From NCBI RefSeq assembly GCF_000143415.4, contig NW_003314319.1:400365-464364 (forward strand): a DNA stretch of 64,000 nucleotides, read 5' to 3'. The notes below the pieces were generated by a model, which made no database searches, was not told the DNA's origin, and was given only the letters and a program-made list of their open reading frames with translations. Below, in pieces: positions 24,259-34,412 of the stretch. The translations under genes and the position numbers were made by a program. Within the stretch, counting starts at the first letter, position 1. Each line of letters opens with the position of its first letter. Source of the stretch: Selaginella moellendorffii (Eukaryota; Streptophyta; Lycopodiopsida; Selaginellales; Selaginellaceae).

Positions 24259-26445
24259 TTGGTGGAAGTGAGTGGTATTACAATTTATTCTTGAAAGGCA
24301 AAACTTTTTGGCAATACTTTACTCTAATGTTTGGGATTGTGTTTTTTGTTCTTATTTCTTCATTCTCTTTTAAATCTAGATCTATATTAGCTTTTTACAA
24401 AATCTAAAACTCTAGCTATTATTGTGTTTAAATTTATTTTTTCATTTGATTTGTTTAAATTTAAATTTACAACATTCTCTTCTTTTACCATATCATATTA
24501 TCATTGATCAAGGAGTATCTCACTTGAGGCTACTAATGTTGCTTCATCGAATTGAACTTTTGGTGTTGTAAGATATGATTATATTAGTGTTGCACATCTT
24601 TGATGTGTTGCCATCTTCAACTTTTGTGTAATGTGATTACACAATTTGTTTTGTTCTTGGTGTTCTACCATTTCCCATTAATGTGGAGTATAATCATGAC
24701 ATCTATTGGCGAGCTTGTAATCTAGTTCTTGAAGAATGTTTAAAGATTGAGTGTATGGGAAAATGATGTATATGAACTCAAGTGGATTTCAAATCATTTT
24801 GATAAATTTGATTATTATGGAAATAGCTTTAAAGATGAAATAGAGATTTCATAGGGTAGGTATCAATTATTCAATTTGCCATTTGATCCTTTCTTTTTAC
24901 TTTTTCTTCTTTCCCAATCCTTTTTTATTTCTTAGCTTGAGCCACCTTCTTATATTTTTAGTGTTTCTTCCTCATCTACAGTGTTTCCTTTTCATAGCAT
25001 GTCAATCATTTATGACTCTCATGATTTCATTTTTAGTCTAGCATTGAGTTGAGTATTTTCTATCCTTCTCATACTAATCTAAATGTTGAGCATGTGTGGG
25101 AAGTTAAGAATCTTAGTTTTGTTTCTTTGGCAAAGTTTTTAATCAATTCTAGTGTTAAGTATTCCTTTGTTCCAAAAGTTAAGTCACTTTGGCTAAAGTT
25201 TCAAGTTAAATGCATATCACTAATTGTGAGTGCCAATTAGAGCCTTTGTTTTATTGTTCTTACTAAAGAGTTTATGTGTTCTTTTGAGAGTGTGGACATT
25301 TCTATTAATTTTCCCATCTCAAATGTTGAGTTATGTGTTAAGGAGGTTGAACAATGTGAATCTTTTACTTCTCTCATACTGCCTGAAGTATTTTATAATA
25401 GAAAGTTTTATGTTTTCCAAAGCTTTAAACATATGTCCTTTTTATTTCCTCGTTTTTGCATTGACAACTACTAAAAATTCCTCTTCTTTATCCTCTTTCA
25501 CACTATTTCTTTTTCAATTTTTTTTGCTTTCTTATATTTTCTTTAACATTTCAAACTTTTTTTTCTTTGGAGGGGGTAGAGGAAACAGATAGGAGTTCGG
25601 CCCCAACAATAGAGTGAAGATGAGTAGATACAATAGTAGAGTGAGAATAAATAATATAAATTGTGAAGTGAGGATGAGCATAATGATTATAAACAAAACA
25701 TCCAACCCCAATATAATGAGGTAGAACAAATGCAATAGTGGAGTGAGGTTGAACATAAATGTTAGAATAAAAACAAACAAAACAAAGTATATACTTTAGA
25801 ACTTTTTTTCTTTTAAGGAAAGGATAAGAAGGATGTGGAGGATAAATGAAGTTAGTCTAACCTCCTATATATAGTGTTAGGCAAAGATAATAATTGTGAG
25901 TTTAAGTTAATATTGGTCTCAAATGTTGACTAAAGGGAAGACACAAAGGTAGGTTCTACTTATAGTTTTAAATCCAAATTAATGGTGGTTTTGGAGGATT
26001 GTCGACAGACAAATTTAGAGATGAGATACATTGTTTACTGCAATAGTGTTTTATAAACTATAGTGGCTCTCAAAATTCCTTATTTCAGTTCAAAGTTATG
26101 GCTTTGTGGTTGTTTTGAGCATTCAGGAGCTATATACGAAGTTGCAATTAGTTCATCAAGATTTTGTAGTTGACTAATACTTATGCCATAGCTTTGGGTT
26201 TTATTTCAATCATAGTTGTCAACAATTTTATTATTGGTTTTATGAGAGTTTTAGATTCTTATAATAGTTTATAATCGCCCAACAAAAATTCCAGATGTTC
26301 CACCTGACTTATTATTATCACCTTTTCATCTTCCAGAAGAGAGGATTGTGTTGTAAGCAACCAAAGAGAATGACTTGAAAGACGATCCATAAGGTTCAAA
26401 TATAGAGGGAAAGAGATCATGAATAAGAGTGCACCCCTTTTTCCA
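24259..26445 (+). mobile_element. Eroded internal region of an LTR retroelement
   Basis: It follows the LTR at 24066-24258 and starts with a gypsy-like leader. No gag, protease or reverse transcriptase frame is readable, so it is either non-autonomous or strongly decayed. A block at about 26130-26290 reappears inverted at about 52255-52420 next to other copies of the same LTR family, which supports a shared internal sequence. Confidence 0.45.
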
Positions 26446-26473
26446 ATCGGTTAAAGGTCTTGGGATATTTGGG

Positions 26474-26527
26474 GTTAAGCGTCCTTGGGTTTGAATAGTA
26501 CTGGGTTGGGTGACCTCCTGGAAAGTC
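26474..26527 (+). promoter_or_regulatory. 5S rRNA-like internal pol III control region (A box, IE, C box)
   Basis: The block reads as a diverged 5S gene interior: GTTAAGCGTCCTTGGG for the A box, AATAGTACTGGG for the intermediate element and GGTTGGGTGACCTCCTGG for the C box. A second, slightly different copy is at 27215-27274. Neither is a complete 5S gene. Confidence 0.7.
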
Positions 26528-26671
26528 TAAACTCAAAAGGTTACATTTGGTATTAGAGCGGTCTCATGGAAAGTCTAAATTCAAGAGGTTACATTTGGTA
26601 TCAGAGCGGTCTCAGGTCCGACTCTGTTAATTGGCTAGGGGAATCACAGGTCCGACTCTGTTAATTGGCTA

Positions 26672-26961
26672 GATGCTTTATTTCGTTAAAGTGGGACTTT
26701 TCATTATCCCACTTATGGTGTGTGGCCACATGCCATTTTTATAACAACAATAAAAAATTGAAGTTTTAACTTTATAATTTATAAATTAAAAACTTTTCAT
26801 ATGATTTTGTGTTATAATAATGTGAAATATAAAAAAATAAATTAAAAAACTGATAGAAATATTAATAAATATTAATTAAGTACTAGGAAATGGCATGTGG
26901 ACACATGCTAATTAATGTCCCACTTTACTGAATAAGTCCCACTTTAACGAAATAAAGCATC
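26672..26961. mobile_element. MITE-like element with long terminal inverted repeats
   Basis: The left end GATGCTTTATTTCGTTAAAG and the right end are reverse complements over about 70 bases with few differences. The interior is AT-rich and non-coding. It is flanked by TA on both sides (or CTAG, since the termini extend the palindrome). Removing it restores the sequence GGCTAGGGGAATCACA that is seen intact a few bases upstream at about 26633, so it inserted into the TRIM element. Confidence 0.75.
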
Positions 26962-27294
26962 TAGGGGAATCACACCACATGTTAATTAACATCTAGCTGG
27001 TTCAATTTGCTCTCACTGGGTCCGACTCTGTTGGTTGACTAGAGGAATCACACCACATGTTGATTAACATTTAGCTAGTCCAGTTTGCTCCCATTGGGTC
27101 CGACTCTTGATCTGAGGGGTAGGGTGTCAAGAGAGCGGGGCTCTCGGGAGAACTACGACTCTCAGCTTCCATTCACAAGGGCGTGAACTTGCATCGGTTA
27201 AGGGTCTTGGGATATTTGGGGTTAAGTGTCCTTGAGTTTGAATAGTACTGGGCTGGGTGACCTCCCGGGAAGTCTAAACTCATGAGCTTACATG

Positions 27295-27485
27295 TGTAAG
27301 GGGTGTAAGGTTTGTAAATACACATACATAAAGATATATATATTACCCTGGCTAAGTAATACACTAATTATAGTACTATAGTATATAAACTATCTATTTG
27401 GGACTAAATGTGGTCCATCTATTTTGTATATGAGCAGGATTCTAAACCCCAATTAATATACCTATTCTCATATCATGAGCACTCA
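27295..27485 (+). repeat. LTR copy (family A), solo
   Basis: It begins TGTAAGGGGTGTAAGG like the copy at 24066 and ends near GCACTCA (191 bases). It includes the shared pattern ACCCCAATTAATATACCTAT near its end. It abuts the right LTR of the Cassandra-like element with only two bases between. No primer site or leader follows, so it looks like a solo LTR or broken end. Confidence 0.65.
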
Positions 27486-29570
27486 TATTATCAAATTTCA
27501 AGGATGCCTATAATTAGATTAGCCAAATTGATATTCAAGTAATTAGAGAAAAAGGATATTATGAAATTAGATATCAAAGATTACATCAATTTATTGCAAA
27601 ATTTCTGATTTATAATAGCAAATTAATCTCTTTCCACATTTTTTTTATAGAGAAGAAATAAAGATCTTACTTAATTAGATCACTTTAGTGGTTGATATGT
27701 TATCTAGTGTCACTATAATTTATCAGAATTTTGCAGGTCAATTTTCTAGCTTTGTTTTCTCTGTCTATGTTTTGCTATTTAGATAAAACTCCGTATCTTC
27801 ACCATGTTGGTTGTAATGATATTGTCTTAGTACCCCTTTTCTCGTAATTTATTAGTAAATTTCCTTTTATTTCAAGAAAGGGGCCCAAATCTTGCTCATG
27901 TAGGCTCATGTCCTGATGTAAACTGGGTCAGCTAAAAGTTTTATATTTTATTTTTTACATAATTTAAATAAATATTTAACAAGTGAAAAATAGAAATTTT
28001 TATGGACAAACTGTGACTATATTTGTTTTAGGTGGAGGTTATATCCAAGCACAAAAGTCATATGGTACAACAAATTTTGATGAGTTGGGAGCTGGCACAA
28101 AGCACAAAATTTAGCATGTTTAAAAATTTTATTGATAAAAAATTTAAGTATGTCCTCACTACAAACACTAGAATAATTCCTTTTAAAAGTATTTCTTGGA
28201 AACTTAGTCATGGATTAAATTGCATATCACCAACACCATTAAACAAGATGGGTGTAATTGAAAAGATTTACCTTAAATGGAAGGAGGTGATACATAAACT
28301 CATATACTGGTTCAGATTAATATGAAATATATAAAAAAGATTCATAAACTACTTTATGGCAGTAGGTTCAAACCAAGAAATAACAACAATAAATAATACA
28401 AAAATGACAAAACATGGCTTTACATCTAACATTTAATACAAATGAGTCTAAAGGTGTTACTATCTAGAATATCTAGATATATTCTTTAATCTAATTACTT
28501 CTTTAATATATTTGTAATTAATGTTTAATATTAATATTTTTAGTACTCAATAGCTTGATTGAATATAGAAACATTGTCACTACCATGTGAGATAAAGGTC
28601 CCAGCCAAGAAACCCTAACTTGAACCTTAAAGGATTCTATCTCTGGAAGAAATTTGCCACAAAAGTATTATCCTCCTTAACAGGCTGTGGCTCGCCCGTT
28701 AACTTGATTCAACCGTTGGCAGCCATCAGATCGAATCAGGTTCTCTGTGAGAACATGGCTGACAACTGCAAAGTTCTCCAAAACCTAGTTGCCAGCTGCC
28801 AGGTTCTAGAGAACTAAGCTACCAGCTGCCAATTCTGGAGAACCTTCTCATCCTCAAATAACATTCTTCCACGTGTCCATTAACGGTCTCGCCACAGCTT
28901 GTTAAGGCCGTTCCACAAGCACAGGCTCGCTCATTCCCTCCAGAACGCACTCGCCAAGCTAATGCCTGGCTCGCCTATTCTGGGCGGGAACATGCTTGCC
29001 CTACCCGGGAACTCCTTCTTCCCAAACTACACCCACTTCACCTGCAACATCACTGAGCATTTGTGGAGCATCACTGCATAGGAATTCGCATTGCTGCAAT
29101 GCCAGCCGGGCAGATCCACCACCATGCAAGCCAGGAACCCACGTGGCATGCCGTGGCAGTGGACATGTCACATATGAAATGCATAATGCAGCTGTTATAT
29201 TTCTCACGTACTTCTAAGCGTTGTCTAGATTAGGCCTCAACACTGTCTCACTGGTTTCCAAACTGGGAGAGGCTCTAAGGACACTGTCCTTAGCAAACCG
29301 GCCCCAACTATGCTTGCCACTTATGTTCCTATCAGAACTCCTGGGAGGAAGATTGTGGAAACTCTAACTCCGGCTCTAGGAGGATTTCAGTTAGGAGTAT
29401 GATGTTTTGAAGAAAATTCTAGATGTTCTGCTCCCAAGATGACTCTACTCTTTCATACCTGGGTACGTGCCGCTGTTTTACACACCGCATTGTCAATTCC
29501 TGACGTACGTATATGGGCATACCCTATTCGCAGCAGCTTGGATCAAAAGTCGGGTGATGACCTACAACAT
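27486..29570. other. Gene-free stretch, partly AT-rich, partly moderate GC
   Basis: 27.5-28.6 kb is AT-rich with nothing recognised. 28.6-29.5 kb has near-normal GC and short repeated words (CCAGCTGCCA, GGTTCTC) but no exon-like frame with known similarity. It could be an LTR or leader of an unrelated element. Confidence 0.35.
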
Positions 29571-29579
29571 TCTAAATAT

Positions 29580-30130
29580 TGAATTCGTAATTTCACTGCA
29601 ATAAATCACAGCTAAATTGTGATCTTTACTAAAATCCCTTCCTAGGAAATATTTTGATCCAGAAATATGGATGCGCTTCCCGTTTTCAATTAAATGGAGG
29701 TTCCTGGCATGGTGGAGGTTTCAAGGCATGGGCGCTGTTTGATGCAATGCCACAAAGGACAGTGGTGGTTTGGAACTAGATCCTTTCAGCATATTCCCAG
29801 AACAACTATTTCTCGGAAAGTGGGACACCCAGAAGATGCTTTTCGATGCCATGTCCGAGCACACTTTGGTATCTTTGATGCAGGCATATTCGCTTCTATA
29901 CAGATGCTGCAGCATATATTTTTAGCAAGATGCTGGAAAGTCAATATATAAATACTCTGGCAACTGCATAAACTAGTGTCACAGCGGCTCTCTCTTAGAG
30001 ACAAAAAGCTTGTTCGATGTTTCCATCCTTGATAGCTGAGCGTATTGTGTTGCAGCATAGCCGACAGAGCTCCCGCATCGTATCGAACACTCTCTTTGCA
30101 CCGCCAAATCCGCATATTCCACAATCATAA
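29580..30130. pseudogene. Second PPR pseudogene fragment, internally inverted
   Basis: From about 29580 to 29960 the plus strand follows the intact PPR gene (its start region, the GCGCTGTTTGATGCAATGCC block and the SLGG-type repeat) with stops and gaps. From about 29970 to 30130 the similarity continues on the minus strand with the next PPR repeats. The fragment is therefore folded back on itself. It lies about 500 bases upstream of the intact gene. Confidence 0.75.
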
Positions 30131-30667
30131 AAGTCCCCACTGGGATTATTTCATATGTATTTGCTTTAAAGTTTTTTACAAGATATTTATGTAACATTAT
30201 ATTAGTTATTATCAAAAATTCATTCCTTGAGTATTAAACTTTTTTCAATTCCTAAGTTCAAAACAGACATTTTTAAATCCTTAGTAAGATCAAATCTAAA
30301 ATGTCTAAGAAAATATTTAGTAAATTAGGTTTTCTTATACCGAAAAAGTTACATTACCCTTGAAAATTAAAAACAAAATAAATATATTATAGAATCTTTT
30401 CGTATTTGAAGGTTTCTGGATTCCCAGCAGTTGGCTAGGATCATTACCGGTCTAGGGAGGAAAGATACAATGTCATCCTAGGTGTAGCTCCGAGGGCTCC
30501 TTCAGGATTCACAGATAAAAATGGTTTTTGATATTTTCTGGACACTGGATCAGCTTTATGATCGACGACGTCATGAAGACAAGGAGTTTTCTTTCTTTCT
30601 TTTATAGAAAAGAAAGGAAGAAAAAGCACAAAAACAACCAGCCCTCTGATTGACCTACAAAGCTCTG

Positions 30668-32047
30668 ATGCTGGAGGGATCTTGTGTGAGGCAAATTACG
30701 TGGTCGCAAACGGCACTGGAGAAGCTTGTTTCTACCTGTGATAAATCACAGCTAAATTGTGTCGAAGAGTTAATCTTTACCAGCGAGAACGGTAAAAAGC
30801 CCTTCCTAGGAAATACTTTGATCCAGAAATATTGGACCTTTGGCTGTGTGGAGGATGCGCTTCGGGTTTTCAATCGACTGGAGGTTCGCAATATCTTCTC
30901 GTGGTCTATCATGGTGGGAGTATATTCCCAGCTTGGGAATCTTTGCGAGGCACGGGCGCTGTTTGATGCAATGCCGCAGAGGACAGTGGTGGTTTGGAAC
31001 TCGATTCTTTCAGCATATACCCAGGACAGGGAGCACAGCGACTTTGTAGAAAACTATTTCTCCAAAATTATGCCCGAGTGGGACGTGATATCGTGGAATG
31101 TGATGATTTCCTTCTACGCCCAGGCGGGGCGCCCAGAAGATGCCCGGAATCTTTTCGATGCCATGCCTGAACACACTTTGGTTTCTTGGACAGCACTGTT
31201 GCAGGCATATTCGCTCGGCGGGCATACACAAGCTGCAGCATATACTTTTAGCAAGATGCCGGAAATCAACAGCTTCTCGTGGAACATCATGATTGCGGAG
31301 TATGCCGCTGTCGGGGATTTTGGCGGTGCAAAGCGAGTGTTTGACTCAATGCCGGAGCTCTGCAGGCTGTGCTGCAACACAATGCTGTCGGCTTGCATCC
31401 GGGCTGGAAACATAGAGCAGGCTTTTTGTCTCTATAACGTGATGCAAGAGAGAGACACTGTGACGCATAACGCAATGGTTTATGCATTTGCCAGAGCTGG
31501 GTATTTTGAGGAATCAAAGCGGATCTTTGAAACTATGCCCGAGTGGGACATAGTCTCGTTTAATGCTGTGTTTGAAACTGCGTGCGCGAATATGGAAAGC
31601 TTGGATAGATTAAAACATGCTTTTATGGAAATCAAAGAGACCAACATTATATCATGGACAATATTGTTTCAAGCATATGCCCAAAGAGGGCATTTGGATT
31701 CTGCCACAAAAGTTTTCGAAACTGTTCCAGTAGAGAAAAATGTGGTCCTGTGGACGGCCATGGTGGCCTCGCACGCACACCTTGGAAAAGGCGAGAAGAC
31801 TTTGGAGTTACTGAGCTTGATGGAGCTCGATGGTGTCGAGCCAAACCAAGTTTCTTTCCTCTTTGTGCTAAGTTCGTGCAGCCATGTTGGTTTGCTTGAC
31901 GAAGCTTTTGCCTGTTTCGCTAGAATGGTGGAAGACCATCGCATTGTCGTGTCGGATCAACACTACTGCATTCTTGTAGATCTTCTCAGCCGGAGTGGAG
32001 AGCTAAAAAACACAGAGAAACACCAGCACTGTGCTTGGTGGTGCTGA
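30668..32047 (+). CDS. PLS-type pentatricopeptide repeat protein, C-terminally truncated
   Basis: One intron-free frame of 459 residues from ATG 30668. Successive PPR units of 31-36 residues are easily read, for example NIFSWSIMVGVYSQLGNL, DVISWNVMISFYAQAGRP, NVVLWTAMVASHAHLGKG and VEPNQVSFLFVLSSCSHVG. Such proteins bind organellar RNA in mitochondria or plastids for editing, splicing or stability. Related PLS proteins continue with E and often DYW domains after the HYCxLVDLLxRSG motif. Here the frame ends soon after HYCILVDLLSRSGEL with a short unrelated tail and stop. The decayed inverted copy at 21640 shows the same junction, so truncation came before the duplication. The first residues do not form a convincing targeting peptide. 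It may be expressed or already a pseudogene. Confidence 0.8.
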   Translation: MLEGSCVRQITWSQTALEKLVSTCDKSQLNCVEELIFTSENGKKPFLGNTLIQKYWTFGCVEDALRVFNRLEVRNIFSWSIMVGVYSQLGNLCEARALFDAMPQRTVVVWNSILSAYTQDREHSDFVENYFSKIMPEWDVISWNVMISFYAQAGRPEDARNLFDAMPEHTLVSWTALLQAYSLGGHTQAAAYTFSKMPEINSFSWNIMIAEYAAVGDFGGAKRVFDSMPELCRLCCNTMLSACIRAGNIEQAFCLYNVMQERDTVTHNAMVYAFARAGYFEESKRIFETMPEWDIVSFNAVFETACANMESLDRLKHAFMEIKETNIISWTILFQAYAQRGHLDSATKVFETVPVEKNVVLWTAMVASHAHLGKGEKTLELLSLMELDGVEPNQVSFLFVLSSCSHVGLLDEAFACFARMVEDHRIVVSDQHYCILVDLLSRSGELKNTEKHQHCAWWC

Positions 32048-32049
32048 TG

Positions 32050-32303
32050 GTCCCTTGGACAACTGTTCTTAGAGTTTCCGGGGATCTCGATTGTGGTCAG
32101 GGGTTTTACTTTTGTTGGATCAGAGAAACTGGCAAGTCACTAAAACTAAGCGTTTTCAATTGCGAGAAGTTCATTACGTAGAGGTGATGGAGTCATGCGA
32201 AAGCGTCAGTGACAGCGTAAGTCACCGCATCGAATGTCCGTGGGCTTGTCAATCACTTTGCACGTAAGTTCTTCTTTGAGGCTTGACAGGCTCTAGCTCC
32301 GAC
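32050..32303 (-). pseudogene. Truncated antisense copy of the WEX exonuclease 3' end
   Basis: On the minus strand this segment repeats the last part of the exonuclease gene (21361-21636). The stretch coding TCKVIDKPTDIRCGD is nearly identical at the base level, including ACGTGCAAAGTGATTGACAA. About 45 bases of the domain after it are missing and the final intron region is degraded. It follows the PPR stop codon just as the reciprocal pair is arranged at 21.6 kb. Confidence 0.85.
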
Positions 32304-32519
32304 CCAGGCGGATTATGGTCTCCTTGGTTGGAGAGCCACGGAATCCCAATAAACAAAAATCAAAAGTAACATGCTCTAATAAACGTGATACCGTTAGGCT
32401 TTTGTTTAAACCAAAACCAACAGGCAGAGACAGCTAGAGTTCTTACTGAGCTATACAGTTTCTTGATCAAAACATCTTCTACAAATCAGATTACCAGGCA
32501 AAACGGAACGTTAACTCTT

Positions 32520-34412
32520 TCAGCAGATCCTCTGTTTCTTCCGCATACGGACAATCTCCAGCTGCGGAGGTGTCTTCTTCGGAAGAAAAATGATCACCTG
32601 TTGGTTGTCGTACTCCCAAAAGGACTGATTAGTATCGACGGACGAGAATTCAAACACAATGCTGAGGCAGCACTCGTCCTCCACAGGCTCCTCGTTGCTG
32701 TAAATCTTCACCATGTCCAGACACGTCTTTTGCAGGTCACCTTTCACAGGGCCAGATACAATGTCTATTCTCCCTGCAGCAACCACAATATCAGTCAGCA
32801 TGCATCGTCAAGAGGCCACACACCACACTAACCTGCAAATCTCGGTAGTTTGAGACGGATGACATACTTGTCTTCCGACTCCTTGATGCTGCACAGTTCC
32901 CCTTTTGTTGCCTTCAGCTCAGATTCGTACAGCACCAGGTTCCGCTCAAAGACTCTCGCCTTGAAGAAGTTCCGCTGCTCTTTACGGATTTCTACGAGTC
33001 TTTGCTGGTATATGTCTTCAACCATTTCCGGCGTCCACGCAAGGAATTCATTTCCGACGTGTATCCTCATGAAGCCCTGAACGAAGTTGTAAGCGTCCTC
33101 AAGGTCTGTTGCGAGATTGCCAGTAACCAGTTTCTTCCTCTGAAAATGCGGTGATGAGAACGAGCTGTAAGAATTGAGATCAGCTTACCATATCGGGTTT
33201 TACGTAGTAAACCCCGACCAGACACTTGGAGTTCCTTCGAGTGAGCGTTGTGCCGGTTTTCCTTTCATATTGGACCTTGCGCGTATCATATTGTGCTTGC
33301 AGTTCCTCCAGAGTACCTGGCACCAGCTTATACGATTCCTCGGGGAAGGAGGTCTTCAACCAGTCTCTCATACCGGAAACATGCTTCTTGTACGCCCTGA
33401 AAGGAAGAATATGAGAAATATGTTTAGTGCTGTCGTCTCACTTACGCGTAGCTTTCTGGAGTGATCTCGCCGTCGCAGACTGTCACGAATCCAAAAATGT
33501 CCAAAATCCCATAGTTGTACACATCGTTGGCCCAAACAAAGGTATACAGTCGATCAACGGGGTGAAATTCCTCGAGCTCCCTCAAAAGCTCGTTACAGCC
33601 AGATGAACCCGACTGAAATGTGTCCTCGTCTTTCAAACTGGACCAACATTCGTTAGTGCCTGCTGCGAGGGGAAAACGGATTTAATTTACCTCCATTTAG
33701 CTTCAGTGACGGAAACCGGCAGCCAGAACTCGGGCTTCACGTAAGGATAATGCTTCTTCATCCACTGGATTAATTCAACGTTTTTCACTTTGCTCTTGAA
33801 GTCGCAACGCCACCGCTGTAGCACAACGAAGCACGTAAGTTGCAGGCAGGCAGATCATTTCATAAGGCTACTTCTTACCTTGGGTTCGTCCTTGTACTCG
33901 ACCTCGTGGTATTCCCGCATGTCCGTCTTTACCTCGAAAACAGCGTTTCCGTCGTCGTCACGAATTATCTCACCATTCTCGTCGCGTTGCACGACATAGA
34001 ATGTGACTCCTTCCACTTCTGCAATCATGTCTCGATCACGGGGAATCACGTACCGAAAGCCGGGAAACAGCGAGCCCATGTGAATTCTGGCTTGAGATTC
34101 AGTAGCTACCTCAGAAAAGCAGCGCTTCGTCTCAGCTGGTCCCCGACTGATCTTGTCAAGAATAGAATCAAGTGTCGCCTGCCTCAAGCCGACATAAGTC
34201 TGATCCATCTTGTCGTCTGATGGAAAGTTGCCGGAACAAGATACTAGCGGATGCTGGAACATGAAGGAGGCTGCAGTTGCTTCGGATGGCGGACAGTTCA
34301 AGAGAGACCTTGTCCTGCTAGAACCCGGGCTAGCCGGGGTAACAGGAGGCACTGTAACCGGAATAGCAGGAGGCGCGACCGAGGAAGCCGATGGAACCGG
34401 ATCTACATCCAT
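32520..34412 (-). CDS. Uncharacterised 539-residue protein
   Basis: Six exons join in frame: 34412-33879, 33815-33691, 33637-33446, 33396-33189, 33139-32833, 32773-32520. I do not recognise the family. The N-terminal 45 residues are Pro/Val/Ser-rich. The rest is mostly charged, with no signal peptide, no membrane segment and no obvious catalytic motif. Recognisable strings are FPGFRYVIPRDRDMIAEVEG near residue 115 and LYTFVWANDVYNYGILDIFG in exon 3. A Lys/Glu-rich helical region (MVEDIYQQRLVEIRKEQRNF) is in exon 5. All five introns are short with normal borders and the frame is long and open, so this is a real gene rather than a chance frame. It is convergent with the PPR gene. It may be a lineage-specific protein. 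Confidence 0.8.

Larger units (their letters stand above)
26446..27292 (+). mobile_element. Cassandra-like TRIM whose LTRs carry 5S-rRNA-like sequence
   Basis: Two related segments, about 26446-26545 (5' end missing) and 27125-27292, both end in TTACA. Each holds a stretch matching the internal control region of plant 5S rRNA: GTTAAGCGTCCTTGGG, then TAGTACTGGG, then GGGTGACCTCCTGG (positions 26474-26520 in the left copy). Directly after the left copy comes TGGTATTAGAGC (26548-26559), and TGGTATCAGAGC follows at 26596-26607; this is the initiator-tRNA-Met primer site. A purine tract (GAGGGGTAGGG) precedes the right copy. No protein is encoded. This is the published plan of Cassandra elements. 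A 290-bp TIR element sits inside. Confidence 0.78.

Noticed and set aside
26446..26545. Possible 5S rRNA gene
   Set aside because: Only the interior control region matches; the 5' and 3' stems are missing and the context is a retroelement LTR, so it is called 5S-derived, not a 5S gene.
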